64,000 bases of DNA, taken from assembly GCA_012845835.1 (NCBI GenBank), contig JABAKD010000019.1, positions 7,398,994-7,462,993 on the forward strand, written 5' to 3'. The DNA is from Undaria pinnatifida. Its lineage: Eukaryota; Sar; Phaeophyceae; Laminariales; Alariaceae. A program made the translations under genes and the position numbers. Shown here piece after piece: positions 41,647-51,529 of this stretch (the stretch's first letter is position 1; each line of letters begins with the position of its first letter). Below the pieces are notes generated by a model. That model worked only from the letters and a program-made list of their open reading frames with translations. It was not told the origin of the DNA and did no database searches.

Positions 41647-42411
41647 ATGGTACACCAGCACTGGCGGCACCGCACCGATTATATGTTTCCATGTTTCCAT
41701 CATCAACAAGAGTTAACCAAGGTATGTAAACGCCTTCACAGGTCGTATAAAAGCCAACGTAACGGTATAACTCAATTTGATTCAAGATACCATCATATGA
41801 TACACCTTGTATGAGCCCCGGTACCAACGTTTATGCTGGCGTGGGTACATGGCACTTCTTAGCCTGATGAAACCTTGCGCAAATACCTACCCCGGTCTAA
41901 GAAGAGATCGATGATGGCGAAGAAAATCGGGCTCGCTTTGACCATGTTCGTCCTACACCTCCTGGTTGTCTCGTTCGCAATAATCCCGTTCGCTTTTTCT
42001 CTCGACCTAGATATCGCTTCTTACAGCAGCAATGACGGGACAGCATGCAATGCTACGCTCTACGATGGGTGGTACGACGCTTCGTACTCTGGCGCACTCC
42101 TAGACGATTTGGCCGACTTCTGGTTATTCTCGGACGCAGAGCTCACGAACGGCCAGGCCCTTGAGGTAGTGTCATCAACTTGCCTGGTCATGATGAATAC
42201 GCTTCGCCTAGATCGCGCGGGAAGGAACGGACCCGTCCCGGACAAGTACATATATGACGTCATGTGCGCAGACGAATGCATACTAAGCGATGCAATAAGG
42301 GAAGAGGCCATGTCTCTTTCTGGGTGCACCTGCCTCCAGCTGTCAACGCAGCCGACAGATCCAATATACCATGCACCTGGAGATTGGTGTGCGGCGAACT
42401 CCGGGAGGTGA
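41647..42411 (+). CDS. Spliced gene 3: cysteine-rich membrane or secreted protein, unknown
   Basis: The start is ATG 41647 in a strong context (AGCCATGG). Exon 1 is 41647-41721; the intron 41722-41862 (GTATGT...TTCTTAG, 141 nt) joins in phase 0 to exon 2. Without further splicing the protein ends at TGA 42409-42411 with 207 residues. An AG/GTGAGA donor at 42407/42408 suggests more exons. A basic segment is followed by one membrane span at about residues 47-71 (IGLALTMFVLHLLVVSFAII), acting as signal anchor. The outer part has one N-glycosylation sequon (CNAT) and seven cysteines, with C-x3-C and C-x-C pairs and a terminal GDWCAANSG. No family is recognised. A truncated SINE-B lies about 90 bp downstream. 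Confidence 0.45.
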
Positions 42412-42497
42412 GAGTAGAACACCATGCGATACGATGCATCCAGGATAATAATTAAGCCTCCTCCCTTGCTTGGTCTAAATGTATTTATTTCACCAGG

Positions 42498-42668
42498 TAC
42501 TTTATTTTCACACACTTCTACTTTCCAGCTTCTGGACAAGCCGTGGTCACAGGTGTTGTTCCTTCTTCCCCCCGGTTCTTGCCTTCATTTTTGATCGCGC
42601 ATAGATAGGGTTCAGAAATCCCACTGCTCGTCGATTTGTCATCGAGTGTTGCTAGCTACTCGCGCTCT
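42498..42668 (-). repeat. SINE-B copy, truncated (3' body only)
   Basis: Matches the tail half of SINE-B (GAAGTGTGTG, CTGTGACCACGGCTTGTCC, CTCGATGACAAATCGACG) but lacks the tRNA-like head, as expected for 5' truncation. Confidence 0.75.
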
Positions 42669-42734
42669 TTATCCAACTACTACTGTTTGTCTACCAGCTA
42701 TTATTATTCTTGAGCTATTACCAATATTATTCTA

Positions 42735-42800
42735 TACAAGGGCGGCATTGGCCGGCACCCATGCTTCGGGTAGGGTAGGATAGCACCTCGAATCGCTCGA
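42735..42800 (+). repeat. Dispersed repeat, inverted partner at 62805-62870
   Basis: ACAAGGGCGGCATTGGCCGG, CACCCATGCTTCGGGTAGGG and CGAATCGCTCGATTC reappear inverted near 62805-62870. Confidence 0.65.
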
Positions 42801-42810
42801 TTCCATATTC

Positions 42811-42905
42811 GATAAGAGAGTAAAAAAAGTTACTCCACACGTAAACACAGTCTACTCGTACAGAGTGAAAAAAGTTACTCCACACGTAAACACAGTCTAC
42901 GCGTA
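42811..42905 (+). repeat. Two tandem copies of a ~45-bp unit
   Basis: AAAAAAGTTACTCCACACGT and AAACACAGTCTAC(T/G)CGTACA are repeated head to tail with one clear base difference. Confidence 0.85.
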
Positions 42906-43031
42906 CAGTATTTAAGGTATTGTCAAGAGTTCGATATACCCTAACTATATTTCACTTATTATAGAGGTTTTCAAGCTGTTTTTGTGTTTTTGTGTTTTTT
43001 TTTGTCAAATCGCGAGAGGGCGTCGACCCAC

Positions 43032-43152
43032 CATAACCCTAACTCTAACCCCAACCCCAACCCTAACCCCAACCCCAACCCTAACCCCAACCCTAACCCC
43101 AACCCCAACCCTAACCCCAACCCTAACCCCAACCTTAACCCCAACCCTACCC
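43032..43152 (-). repeat. Interstitial telomere-like array, mixed TTAGGG and TTGGGG
   Basis: About 20 hexamers, (T/C)AACCC on the plus strand, mixing CCCTAA and CCCCAA. On the minus strand this reads GGGTTA and GGGTTG. The left edge follows CGTCGACCCACCA, and the right edge decays into CTACCCCAGGCTAGGG. Confidence 0.8.
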
Positions 43153-43252
43153 CAGGCTAGGGCTCCGACCCGAGCGCGGCTTCGCCGCGCGTGCGTTTTG
43201 GAAAATCTGATGAAAAATGTGCGGACCACCTCAAACATCGAAATGTATTTGG

Positions 43253-43620
43253 TTTTTTTTTTTTTTTTTTTTTATCCTCCGGCGGATGGGGAAAAATAAA
43301 GCTTTAGCTCACCACACTTCCGCGTATTTTCATACGCGTCGTGTGTCGATTTAACTCAGTTGCTTTCGCAGCCCAACGCTAGCTGGCGCACCCTTCGAGT
43401 CCCATTGTAGGTATAGCGTAAGCTGTCCCTATCATTGGTCCTCGTTACAACCCCGGCAGCGCAAGCTGCCGTTGTATACGGGTGCGTGTGTATGTCGACC
43501 CGGCCTGTCCCCTGAGGGTCAGGTTCGGTGGAGATAGCCACCCGGAATGTCATCTTTCCGGGTAGTGTGGGACTTGCGCAAGCTCACCCACTAACAAAAC
43601 CCCTGGCTATGGGAGATAGC
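43253..43620 (-). mobile_element. LINE-2 3' end, 5'-truncated, with A tail
   Basis: Minus-strand order: AAGTCCCACACTACCCGG, CACGCACCCGTATACAACGG, GCTTGCGCTGCCGGGGTTGT, TAAATCGACACACGACGCGT, CCCATCCGCCGGAGGATA, then about 20 A (T run 43253-43274). A second copy, truncated at CACGCATCCGTATAC, is nested in LINE-1 at 55771-56006. The 5' border is uncertain because no longer copy is available. Confidence 0.75.
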
Positions 43621-44335
43621 CTTCCGCCGGACTTGGTCCAGTTACGGTCCACCCTACCCATTCGGGCGTTGGTCCTCGAAATATTTGGTATTTTATCTGG
43701 TATGATTTGTTGGGGTGAGAACATCGCAAAGGCTACTGATGGAATGAGTCCGATTCCGAGCTTCATCAGATTTCGATCGGATGAATCCGGGCACACGCCG
43801 ACTACCCCGTTTTTATTGATCTGGCCATGAAGAGACGTGTTGAATGTGTTTCTCGTTATGTTTTGTTGACTGATCAAGCATCCGGGGCCAGCAAGGTGAC
43901 TGCCCGTGTCTTCTGCATGTTCTCTTTGTAGCCACAAAGCAAGGAAAACAACTCGCCAGTAGGAGGGGGGGTGTAGCGAGGTAAAGGCAAAAGCCACACA
44001 GAGCTACGAAAGTAAAACAACAACAGTACACGTCCGATACCAAATGGAATAGGCAAACCACCTAACTTTCTTTGCTGTTTGATGATCAGCATGGACACTG
44101 GGTTGGGTTGAAAGAGCCGACAACACACAACACACCCGGCACAGCAAGTGCTGCGCAGCAGACGAAGCTGCCAGTGTCTGCGTGTGTTCGTGTACTACGT
44201 GTCGTACAAAACGCTTCAGCTCAGCAGGATGAATCTATACTGCTGTACGTAGCTTCTTGTTGGTGTACCATGTCTGAAAACTGTTATCGTATTCGTATGT
44301 ATCAACAGCAGCAAGAGCAGCCCCCCGAAAAGAAT
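43621..44335. other. No gene or repeat recognised
   Basis: An open stretch of 137 codons on the minus strand (43584-43997) runs partly into the LINE-2 piece and has no motif. Confidence 0.35.
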
Positions 44336-44339
44336 CGCA

Positions 44340-44995
44340 ATTCAAAAGATAGACATACTCGTGGACCGGTGATAATGGGCGTGATACCCTCTGTTAGCCC
44401 AATGCCACCCTTAGCCAGTTCCTAGGGTCTGCTGGTATGACATTCTTCTTTCTTTTCTTTTTCTTCTTTCTTTTTTCTCTTCTTCTTTTTTCCTTGCCTT
44501 GCTTCCTCTTCCTGTCTTTTCTTGCTTTTCTTGTCTTTTTCTTCTCTTTTCTTGCCTTTTTCGTTTTGTTTCGTTTTCTTCTCCTCTTCTCTTTCCTTTC
44601 CTTTATCTTGTTTCTTTTCTTTGTTTCTTTTCTCCAGTTGACTTACGCCTGTCGTGCGCATACGTAGTGATAGATACTACGTGTAATATATACGTGGTAG
44701 TCCTTCTTGGGTGGCAAGCGGTATAGTCGGTTTCTCCAGGCGTGAGTAATGAGACGTATGCACCGGCATGGACCTGGCACATCATCGTAGACTGACTCCC
44801 GAGTCCACTTTTATATGTTTCTGGTGGAGGCATGAATTGCGTCAGCTGTGATATATGCGTGTACCACCTTGGGTTGTGTGTGTGTGTTTTCCCTGGGGTA
44901 TTCCTGAGCTCCAGATGGCCTGGAGCCTGTCCTGTGACCACGGACTTGATTATGCGAGTTAATGTGAGAACAACAACAACAACAACAACAACAAT
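44340..44995 (+). mobile_element. LINE-1 3' end, copy C (5'-truncated)
   Basis: Contains the LINE-1 3' untranslated landmarks in order: GCCAGTTCCTAGGGTCTGCT, a ~200-bp CT-rich tract, GTTGACTTACGCCTGTCG, ACGTAGTGATAGATACTACG, CCTCCACCAGAAAC (inverted) and ACTCGCATAATC (inverted), ending in (AAC)n. It matches the main copy at 56.4-56.97 kb. Confidence 0.8.
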
Positions 44996-45349
44996 GTAGA
45001 CTATGGGGAGGAGGGTATTGATTGGTTGATTGCTACCACAGCAGGTCAAACTGTGCCCGAGCGTGATCAGGCACTCCACGATAACTTAGTAGTACGCATA
45101 CACCAGGAAAAGCTGGCTGTGAAGGGGAGCCGCCTATACTACGTACATGTGTTGATTGTCCTCATAAACACGACGGTTATGATCCATCTTATATCATGGA
45201 GTTCAACATGCCAGGGTCAGCGGTTGTAGGAGGCGATCGTGCAGCGACAACATAGCCGTAAGTAGTAGTATGATAATAAGGCGAACGCTGTCTATATACA
45301 TTGTATGTTGGATACGTTGAACATTTGTAATTATTTATATTTATTTTCA

Positions 45350-46033
45350 AGGGCTGACAAAATAGGATTCTCAACATAAATTATTTTAAACCGTTGCTCA
45401 TTTTTGCACAGTACGCGCATTACAACTCCCCCGGTCACGTATAATAAAATCTCGAGTCTTTGGGATAAAGTCAGATGCCAATATCGTTTCTTGTCCCCCA
45501 GCAACCTGCCTTTTTTTGGGAGCGACAAATGGTATGAGGACGCTTGACAATCCGCACGCGTTCACGGTTCACGGGGTGCGGAGCACGAAGGACGAGGGGC
45601 GTTCAAGTCGACCCTCTCACCACAGCAACACCGTGAAATGTACCGTGCACCTACTGCAAAAACTCACTCGAGGATGAACCGCGAAGCAACATGGACAGCG
45701 ACTCTTCGGAGCAGCAATGCAAAGGGCTGACAAAATGTGATTCCTACCATCACTGCAATATTTCTAAAATATGCTCCTTTGTATTTACGCACTACCACTC
45801 CCTCTGCCAAGATTCAAAGAGATGCTCGAGCATGCCACCCAAAATCCAAGATCATGTCTACTTCTCGCTTGTCTCTCTCAGCCCCCGCACGCGTTCACGG
45901 CGAGGTAAGCAAAAGGAACGAAGGGCGAGGGGCGTTGAAGCCGATCCGCGAAGAAGAGAGCGCTCGAAGAAATAAAAAAGCCCTCGAGGTATTGAAGTGT
46001 CGAGGTTCCGATACTGAGGCCGACACAGTATAA
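45350..46033 (+). other. Diverged duplication with a small ORF
   Basis: A block at about 45350-45620 (GGGCTGACAAAATAGGATTC, GCACGCGTTCACGG, GACGAGGGGCGTTCAAG) is repeated in diverged form at 45725-45945. The second copy carries an ORF, whose ATG at 45855 opens MSTSRLSLSAPARVHGE and ends at 46033 (about 59 residues from that ATG, charged). An AG/GTAAGC donor-like site is inside. No family is recognised. Confidence 0.35.
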
Positions 46034-46069
46034 ATATTATTTCAGACGCATGGCGAAGGATTTGTCATA

Positions 46070-46092
46070 CATTATATATATATATATATATC
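46070..46092. repeat. TATATA microsatellite
   Basis: A simple (TA)n tract of about 22 bp. Confidence 0.8.
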
Positions 46093-46109
46093 TATACAAC
46101 TACTTACAA

Positions 46110-46240
46110 ACTTCGAAGGCCCTGAGAGGCCTCCATTTTATTCGCTTTCCTCGCTTTCCACACTAACTTCAATACATTTCGATCTCCTCACAGGCCCTGA
46201 GGGGCCTCCATTTCCACACCAACTTTGAGATAAAACAGCT
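46110..46240 (+). repeat. Two short R3-like fragments
   Basis: GGCCCTGAGAGGCCTCCATT and GGCCCTGAGGGGCCTCCATT, each followed by TTCCACAC(T/C)AACTT, match the left part of R3. Confidence 0.6.
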
Positions 46241-46258
46241 AAATAAATCAATGAGGTT

Positions 46259-46400
46259 CATTTTTTTTTTTTCGATGACACCCGGATTCGAACCAAGGAA
46301 GACCAGGCCCATAAGCGGACAGTCTATCTACTAGAATACCACAGAGTCACAGTGACCCTGCGGTGTTCTGCTCAGCGCATCTCACCGTCCTCTTTACTTT
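46259..46400 (-). repeat. SINE-A copy
   Basis: A tail (T run 46260-46272), box B (GGTTCGAATCC), box A-like CTAGTAGATAGAC and the leader GACGGTGAGATGCGCTGAGC are all visible on the minus strand. It abuts the (AAC)n end of LINE-1 copy B. Confidence 0.8.
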
Positions 46401-46414
46401 TGAATACACTAGCT

Positions 46415-47640
46415 TTGCTGTTGTTGTTCTCACATTAACTCGCATAATCAAGTCCGTGGTCACAGGACAGGCTCCAGTCACTCTGGAGCTCAGGAATACC
46501 CCAGGGAAAACACACACACAACCCAAGGTGGTACACGCATATATCACAGCTGACGCAATTCATGCCTCCACCAGAAACATATCAAAGTGGACTCGGGAGT
46601 CAGTCTACGATGTGCCAGGTCTATACCTGGTGCATACGTCTCATTACTCGCGCCTGGAAAAACCGACTATACCGCTTGCCACCCAAGAAAGACTACCACG
46701 TATATATTACACGTAGTATCTATCACTACGCATACGCGCGACAGACGCAAGTCAAATGGAAAAAGGAAACAAAGAATAAATAAGAAGATAAAGGAAAGGA
46801 AAGAAAAGAGAAGAAAGCGAAAAAGAAAACGAAAAAGGAAAAGAAAGAAAAAGAAAGAAAAGAAAAGACAAGAAAAGCAAGAAAAGGCAAGACAAGAAGA
46901 GGAAGCAAGGAAAGGAAAAGAGAAAAAAATGCCATACTAGCAGACCCTAGGAACTGACTAAAGACGGCATTGGGCTCATAGAGGGTATAAAGTGCATCAT
47001 CAAATGGCACTGGGGAGAGAACGCAACATGGCGAAGAAGTTAGGGCAGTCTTACGCTATCATCTTGTCACGGCCATTAAAAGGCCTACACCTTTCAAGAC
47101 GATGATGGCCAAACCCAGACTTCAGTCTCTTGGGCATGCCGTCACCCCTTCCCCCCCCCCACCCTTCTCCCCTTCCCCCCCCCCACCCTTCTCCCCGCCC
47201 CCCCCCCCCCCCCCCCCCTTCCCCCTCCCTCCGGCTGCTTAGAGATGCCGACGGTGGATGGCGCTGCCGCAGCCTTTGCGCGTCGCTCTGCGGCTTTGCG
47301 CCTCTCCGTTTCATGCCAATTCCGCATGAACAACTCGGCTCCCTCCTCTACTCGTCGAAACCATCTGCCAGCCTTCTGAGCAGCCTTTCGCCACCCTTCG
47401 AATTTCATTCCGAAGACCGACATATCCTCCTTCAGATGATCCATCCAGTCTTTCTCTTGCCCCCCTGAGCCCTTACCCCCAACAAGCTCCCCAAACATCA
47501 CCCTCTGTGGCAGACGCTCCTCCCCCATACGTGCTACGCGGCCCGCGAACAATATCCTCCGTTTGCGCACTATCGCCTCTATGCTCTCGGAAGCTGTCTT
47601 GGCAAGCGCGTCAGTGTACGATAGCTTTAGGACATACCAG
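46415..47640 (-). mobile_element. LINE-1 copy B, 5'-truncated, with C-terminal ORF2 part
   Basis: Minus-strand order: the ORF C-terminal part (AARRILFAG-type, [52 protein letters not shown]) at 47640-47250; a G-run tract (C-runs on plus, 47141-47225); the 3' untranslated block; a GA/CT-rich tract (46790-46930); and an (AAC)n end at 46415. Unlike the main copy, the reading frame here is not interrupted by LINE-2, so it shows the original junction after ERRKAA. Confidence 0.85.
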
Positions 47641-47679
47641 GTAAACAGCTAAATATACCACTGATTTTTTAATTGAGAT

Positions 47680-47830
47680 CATTTTTTTTTCCGATGACAC
47701 CCGGATTTGAACCAACGAAGACCAGACCATAATCGGACACGGTCTATCTACAGTACTATAGAAGACGACAAAGTCACAATGACTATGACATACGCGGTGT
47801 TTTTCTCAGCGCTTCTCACCGCCTTCTTTC
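47680..47830 (-). repeat. SINE-A copy
   Basis: A tail (T run near 47683-47691), box B-like GGTTCAAATCC and the leader GGCGGTGAGAAGCGCTGAG are present; the box A region is diverged. Confidence 0.7.
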
Positions 47831-47837
47831 TTTATTA

Positions 47838-48066
47838 CTATAGTACGGATATGACGATCCGTGTTACATGTGACAGAGTAAAGCACTCCTCAATCGATGT
47901 TGATCGACTGATACAGCATGAGCTGCAAGCGCTCGGACGGAGGTGATAGACGAGATGGTTCCATTTGTTTTATTTATTATTGGCGGTCTCGAAGAGGAGA
48001 CGAAGGAGAAGAAAGAAGAAGTGAGAGAGTGTGCGCGGTGCACACGATCATCGATCACTCGATTCA
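47838..48066 (-). repeat. Solo LTR-like segment, inverted partner of 50029-50250
   Basis: The whole segment is the inverse of 50029-50250 (GATCGTGTGCACCGCGCACA, CTCCTTCGTCTCCTC, CAGCTCATGCTGTA, GAGTGCTTTACTCTGTC, CATATCCGTA). Because the partner sits directly upstream of a Copia gag remnant, both are best read as LTR copies. Confidence 0.5.
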
Positions 48067-48149
48067 AAACAATCTTTAATAGAATAAACTATTAATAACT
48101 TTAAGGCGCAATAAACGGCTAAATATATCAATCAATGCTTTTTTCATGA

Positions 48150-48310
48150 GGATCATTCTTTTTTTTCCGATGACACCTGGATTTGAACCAAGGAAGACCA
48201 GACCCATAATATAAGTGGATAGTCTATCTACTAGAACACAAAGTCAGAATCAGTGACTCTGTGGTGTTCTTCTGAGCGCTTCTCACCGTCTCCTTTTTTT
48301 ATGAGTATAC
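48150..48310 (-). repeat. SINE-A copy
   Basis: A tail, box B-like GGTTCAAATCC, box A-like TCTAGTAGATAGAC and the leader GACGGTGAGAAGCGCTCAG on the minus strand. Confidence 0.75.
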
Positions 48311-48399
48311 TATCAATGCTTTTTTATGTGGCCTCTATACTCCACACTAACTTTAAGACATTCTCCTCTCCGGACAATTGAATCAATGCTTTTTTTAAT

Positions 48400-48565
48400 A
48401 TAAGGATAATTTTTCTTTGCCATTACACCCGGATTCGAACCAACGAACAACATCAGGCTCATGAGCGGACAGTCTAACTACTAGTAGACCACAAAGTCAC
48501 ATTCAGTGCCTCTGCTGTGGTGTTTTTCTCAGCATTTCTCATCGTCTCTTTTTTTATGAGTATAC
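48400..48565 (-). repeat. SINE-A copy
   Basis: Box B GGTTCGAATCC, box A-like TGGTCTACTAGTAGTTAGAC and the palindrome around CAGAGGCACTGAATGTGAC; the leader end is GACGATGAGAAATGCTGAG. Confidence 0.7.
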
Positions 48566-48595
48566 TATCAATCGATGCTTTCGCTATGAGGATTG

Positions 48596-49117
48596 TTAAG
48601 GGAATTAGTGGGGTATTAGTCCGTTTGACCACTTGCAAAAGGTTAACCAATAGCTTACCCAAACTAAGCCTTATAACACTCTCCCCCCCTGAAACGGCGG
48701 GATAGCAGGTCGGCCGGATACACGGGCGGACCTGTCATTTACCCAAGCCGTTTCATTTCCTGGAGATACCAGGGAGAGTGACCACTTGCAAAAGGTTAAC
48801 CAATAGCTTACCCAAACTAAGCCTTATAACACTCTCCCCCCCTGAAACGGCGGGATAGCAGGTCGGCCGGATACACGGGCGGACCTGTCATTTACCCAAG
48901 CCGTTTCATTTCCTGGAGATACCAGGGAGAGTGTTTTTCAAGTTCGACATGGGGAAAGTCTGAAAAGTTTATTATTGTGGATGGTGGGGATCGAACCCAC
49001 GACCCAAAAAACCATGGTCTGTTGACGACGCCGTTTGTTAAGGAAATTAGTGGGGTATTAGTCCGTTTGACCACTTGCAAAAGATTAACCAATAGCTTAC
49101 CCAAACTAAGCCTTATA
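48596..49117 (-). repeat. SINE-C (tRNA-like) and a perfect 153-bp tandem duplication
   Basis: An ~81-bp segment (ATTAGTGGGGTATTAGTCCG through CCCAAACTAAGCCTTATA) occurs at 48596-48676 and 49037-49117, with its distal part repeated again at 48781. A box B (GGTTCGATCCCCAC, minus strand, about 48984-48997) and the distal TTAGTTTGGGTAAGC box A-like sequence suggest a third tRNA-derived SINE. Confidence 0.55.
48628..48933. repeat. Perfect tandem duplication, 2 x 153 bp
   Basis: 48628-48780 and 48781-48933 are identical by direct reading (start ACCACTTGCAAAAGG, end CCAGGGAGAGTG). This means a very recent duplication or an assembly artefact. Confidence 0.9.
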
Positions 49118-49129
49118 GCAGGATCAATA

Positions 49130-49230
49130 TATATATATATTTCGATGACACCGGTATTCGAACCCATGCAAACGAGGCTCAGAAGCAGACGGTTTATCCA
49201 CTGAACCACAAAGTCACAACTGTGATTGTG
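49130..49230 (-). repeat. SINE-A copy
   Basis: Box B-like GGTTCGAATACC and box A-like TGGTTCAGTGGATAAACC on the minus strand; joined to R3 on its right, as at 3.6 kb and 58.1 kb. Confidence 0.7.
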
Positions 49231-49558
49231 TGGTCTTGTTGATAGACCTATAGACCTACTCACAAATAATGTCGATTTCCTGAGCGGCCACGATTCTTTG
49301 CTTCCCACACTAACTTTAAGATATTCTCCTCTCCGGACAGCTGAGCGGGAGGCTCGGATGCCCGAAACAGCACGCGCTTCTCAGCCCTTCTCAGCTTGTT
49401 TTTTTTTTTCAAACCTCAATAGCACGTACCGGTACTACTACACTTCTAGGTTGGTACATACCAGGTACTACGGTGTTGAATCACAATGCACGCCCAGCTC
49501 AGATCAGCCCATCTATATATAGCCCAGCAGCACAGCGCAGCGCCGTGCGGTACCGTGC
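49225..49558 (+). repeat. R3 copy, partial
   Basis: Contains CTGAGCGGCC, CTCTCCGGACAGCTGAGCGG, GGATGCCCGAAACAGC, GGTACATACCAGGTACTACG and the TATA-like ATCTATATATAGCCCAGCAG. Confidence 0.75.
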
Positions 49559-49559
49559 G

Positions 49560-50028
49560 TCTCCTTTTTTTATGAGTATAATATCAATGTTTTTTTTACG
49601 AATATCAATAGTCTATATATATATATATATTCGATGTTAAAGATAGCTGCGTTGCCACGCTACGCAACAACAGCAGAGTCAGTTGCTATGCACAGCAATA
49701 CTAAACGGTAGCATATCAGTGCGCTGTATCGGAACATAGTAATCTGATTGAAGTAGTTCGTATCATAGAGCACAGCAACATCTAGTGATGATATGTACGA
49801 GTACCAGTAATGTCGGATCAATTGGCTAAGATATATATACTCCGTATGAGATTAGTTTGTAGTAGTTCGTAACGGTTTTATTGTAGAGGGACGCCAGTAA
49901 ACAGGTTCTACGGCATCTACGCAGTATGGCCGAGTTTTTACGTATTGTTTCTTTGGGTACCGGGTACAGAGCATACAGGGCAAGTTGTACAGGGTGCAGG
50001 GTCTCCTGTGTCCTTTTTTTTTTCGAGT
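49560..50028. other. No gene recognised
   Basis: AT-rich start with a (TA)n tract at about 49615-49631; the rest is unique sequence with short ORFs. Confidence 0.4.
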
Positions 50029-50250
50029 CGAGTGATCGATGATCGTGTGCACCGCGCACACTCTCTCACTTCTTCTTTCTTCTCCTTCGTCTCCTCGAGA
50101 CCGCGAATGGTAAATAAAACAACTTGGACCATCTCGTCTATCAGCTCCGAGGAGCTTGCAGCTCATGCTGTACCAGTCGATTGACAGTTGAGGAGTGCTT
50201 TACTCTGTCTCTTGTAACACGGATCGCCATATCCGTATTAGGTACTGAGC
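50029..50250 (+). repeat. Candidate Copia LTR
   Basis: It lies ~130 bp upstream of the Copia gag remnant and is repeated inverted at 47838-48066. The shared part ends just before TTAGGTACTGAGCCC, which loosely resembles initiator-Met-type primer sites. The exact ends are not defined. Confidence 0.45.
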
Positions 50251-50377
50251 CCCGATGCAAAGCACTGCTGCAGAACGAGCTCTGAGGCACGAAGTGACCC
50301 GAGCTGCTGTATCTGGTGTGAGCTAAGTCGCTGGACAGAGCCGCCAGGGTCATCGTCTGGAGCTGCTGCTTGGAGCG

Positions 50378-51529
50378 ATGACAGCATCAACATCGTACGA
50401 GTACATCGTCATCGGCGGACTGCCTGCAGAAAACATGGAGGGTACCACGAGCATCAACAACACCAACAGCAACCTCATCAACACGGTACGAGGAATCAAG
50501 TGCTACACCGGGGAGGACCCCGAAAGCTTTGGTGATTGGCATAGGAAGACTGGCTTCATCCTCAGCATGCAACGCCCCAACATTCGCTGTAATGGAAAGC
50601 CAAGCTAGGCCAACCAAGGAGGAAAGCGGCGGAGATGAAGAAAAGGAGCGCAGCACAGCACCGTTGCTTACTCCCGGACTGCTGTACACTGCAGGAGGTA
50701 CCTTATCGCAATGCCGAGCCGCGTTTGATAGAGCCAACACGGACCTCTACGCAATCCTGTACTTGGTCACCGATAAGGCAGCGGCTCTCCTTGTGGCTGC
50801 TCACGCTTATGACGAGCGCGGTACCCGTGGTAACGGGCAGAAAGGCTATGAAAGAGCTGGAAGACAAGTACCTGCGCGTTTCCAACCAGACCATACGAAC
50901 GCTCCAGGCGGAACTGGCGGCAACAAGCATGGAACCGGACGAGGATCTTGACACATACATCATGAAGGCCAACCGCCTGCGCAGGAAGCTGGCCGCTGTG
51001 AAGGAACCGGTCACTGATCGACACTTCACGGACATTTTCGTGCAAGGGCTGCCCGAGAACTACCGCGATATATAAGCTCACCACCTACAAGGACCCGGAC
51101 CTTAACCTTTCAAAAATCCAGGCGACCATGAGGCATTTGGACCTGGATTGGCTGTCGCGCAAGAATACTACGGCTGGACGTGGCACTATCATGCCAGCAG
51201 CAACAGCAGCATCTGATCCAATTGTCACTTGCCACAACCGCAACTGCGGTAAAGTCTGCCACTACAAAAGCGGTTGCGCAGTGCCGGGCAAACTTTACCG
51301 AAAGGGCAAGAAGCCCGCAGGCAAGAAGGCTGGATCATCACGGGGACGTGGCCAAAAACGGTGCTCGGGGCACAAAACGACGTCGCACAGTGACGCCGAG
51401 TGCTACGCGCAAGGGGCTTCACGCCCGCAGACAAGCGGCGCGCACGCGGCGGCTATAATGGGCGTCGACACCGACGAGAAGCCTACAATCAACTTCGATG
51501 ACGATTTTGATTTTGCCTTTCAGGTTTAG
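50378..51529 (+). pseudogene. gag: Copia-type Gag remnant, several frameshifts
   Basis: The conserved order is spread over three frames. CYTGEDPESFGDWHRKTGFI (50378-50608) is followed by TLSQCRAAFDRANTDLYAIL and DKAAALLVAAHAYD (second frame). Next come KAMKELEDKYLRVSNQTI, EDLDTYIMKANRLRRKL and DIFVQGLPENYRDI (ending 51075). The last part is MRHLDLDWLSRK followed by KRCSGHKTTSHSDAECYAQG, a C...H...H...C knuckle-like ending. This is the Gag layout of Ty1/Copia elements (UBN2-type Gag). Frames change at about 50600, 50830 and 51080, so it cannot be translated as one protein. Confidence 0.7.

Noticed and set aside
41391-41827. Minus-strand ORFs opposite gene 3 exon 1
   Set aside because: The plus-strand exon has a strong start context and an intron with matching phase; the minus frames show no motif.
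44422-44661. Lys/Glu-rich ORF (minus) and its mirror in the other LINE-1 copies
   Set aside because: This is the CT/GA-rich tract of the LINE-1 3' untranslated region.
47051-47468. Pro- or Gly-rich ORFs across the C-run tract
   Set aside because: Low-complexity translation of homopolymer runs; only the 47250-47640 minus-strand part has real LINE-1 coding homology.
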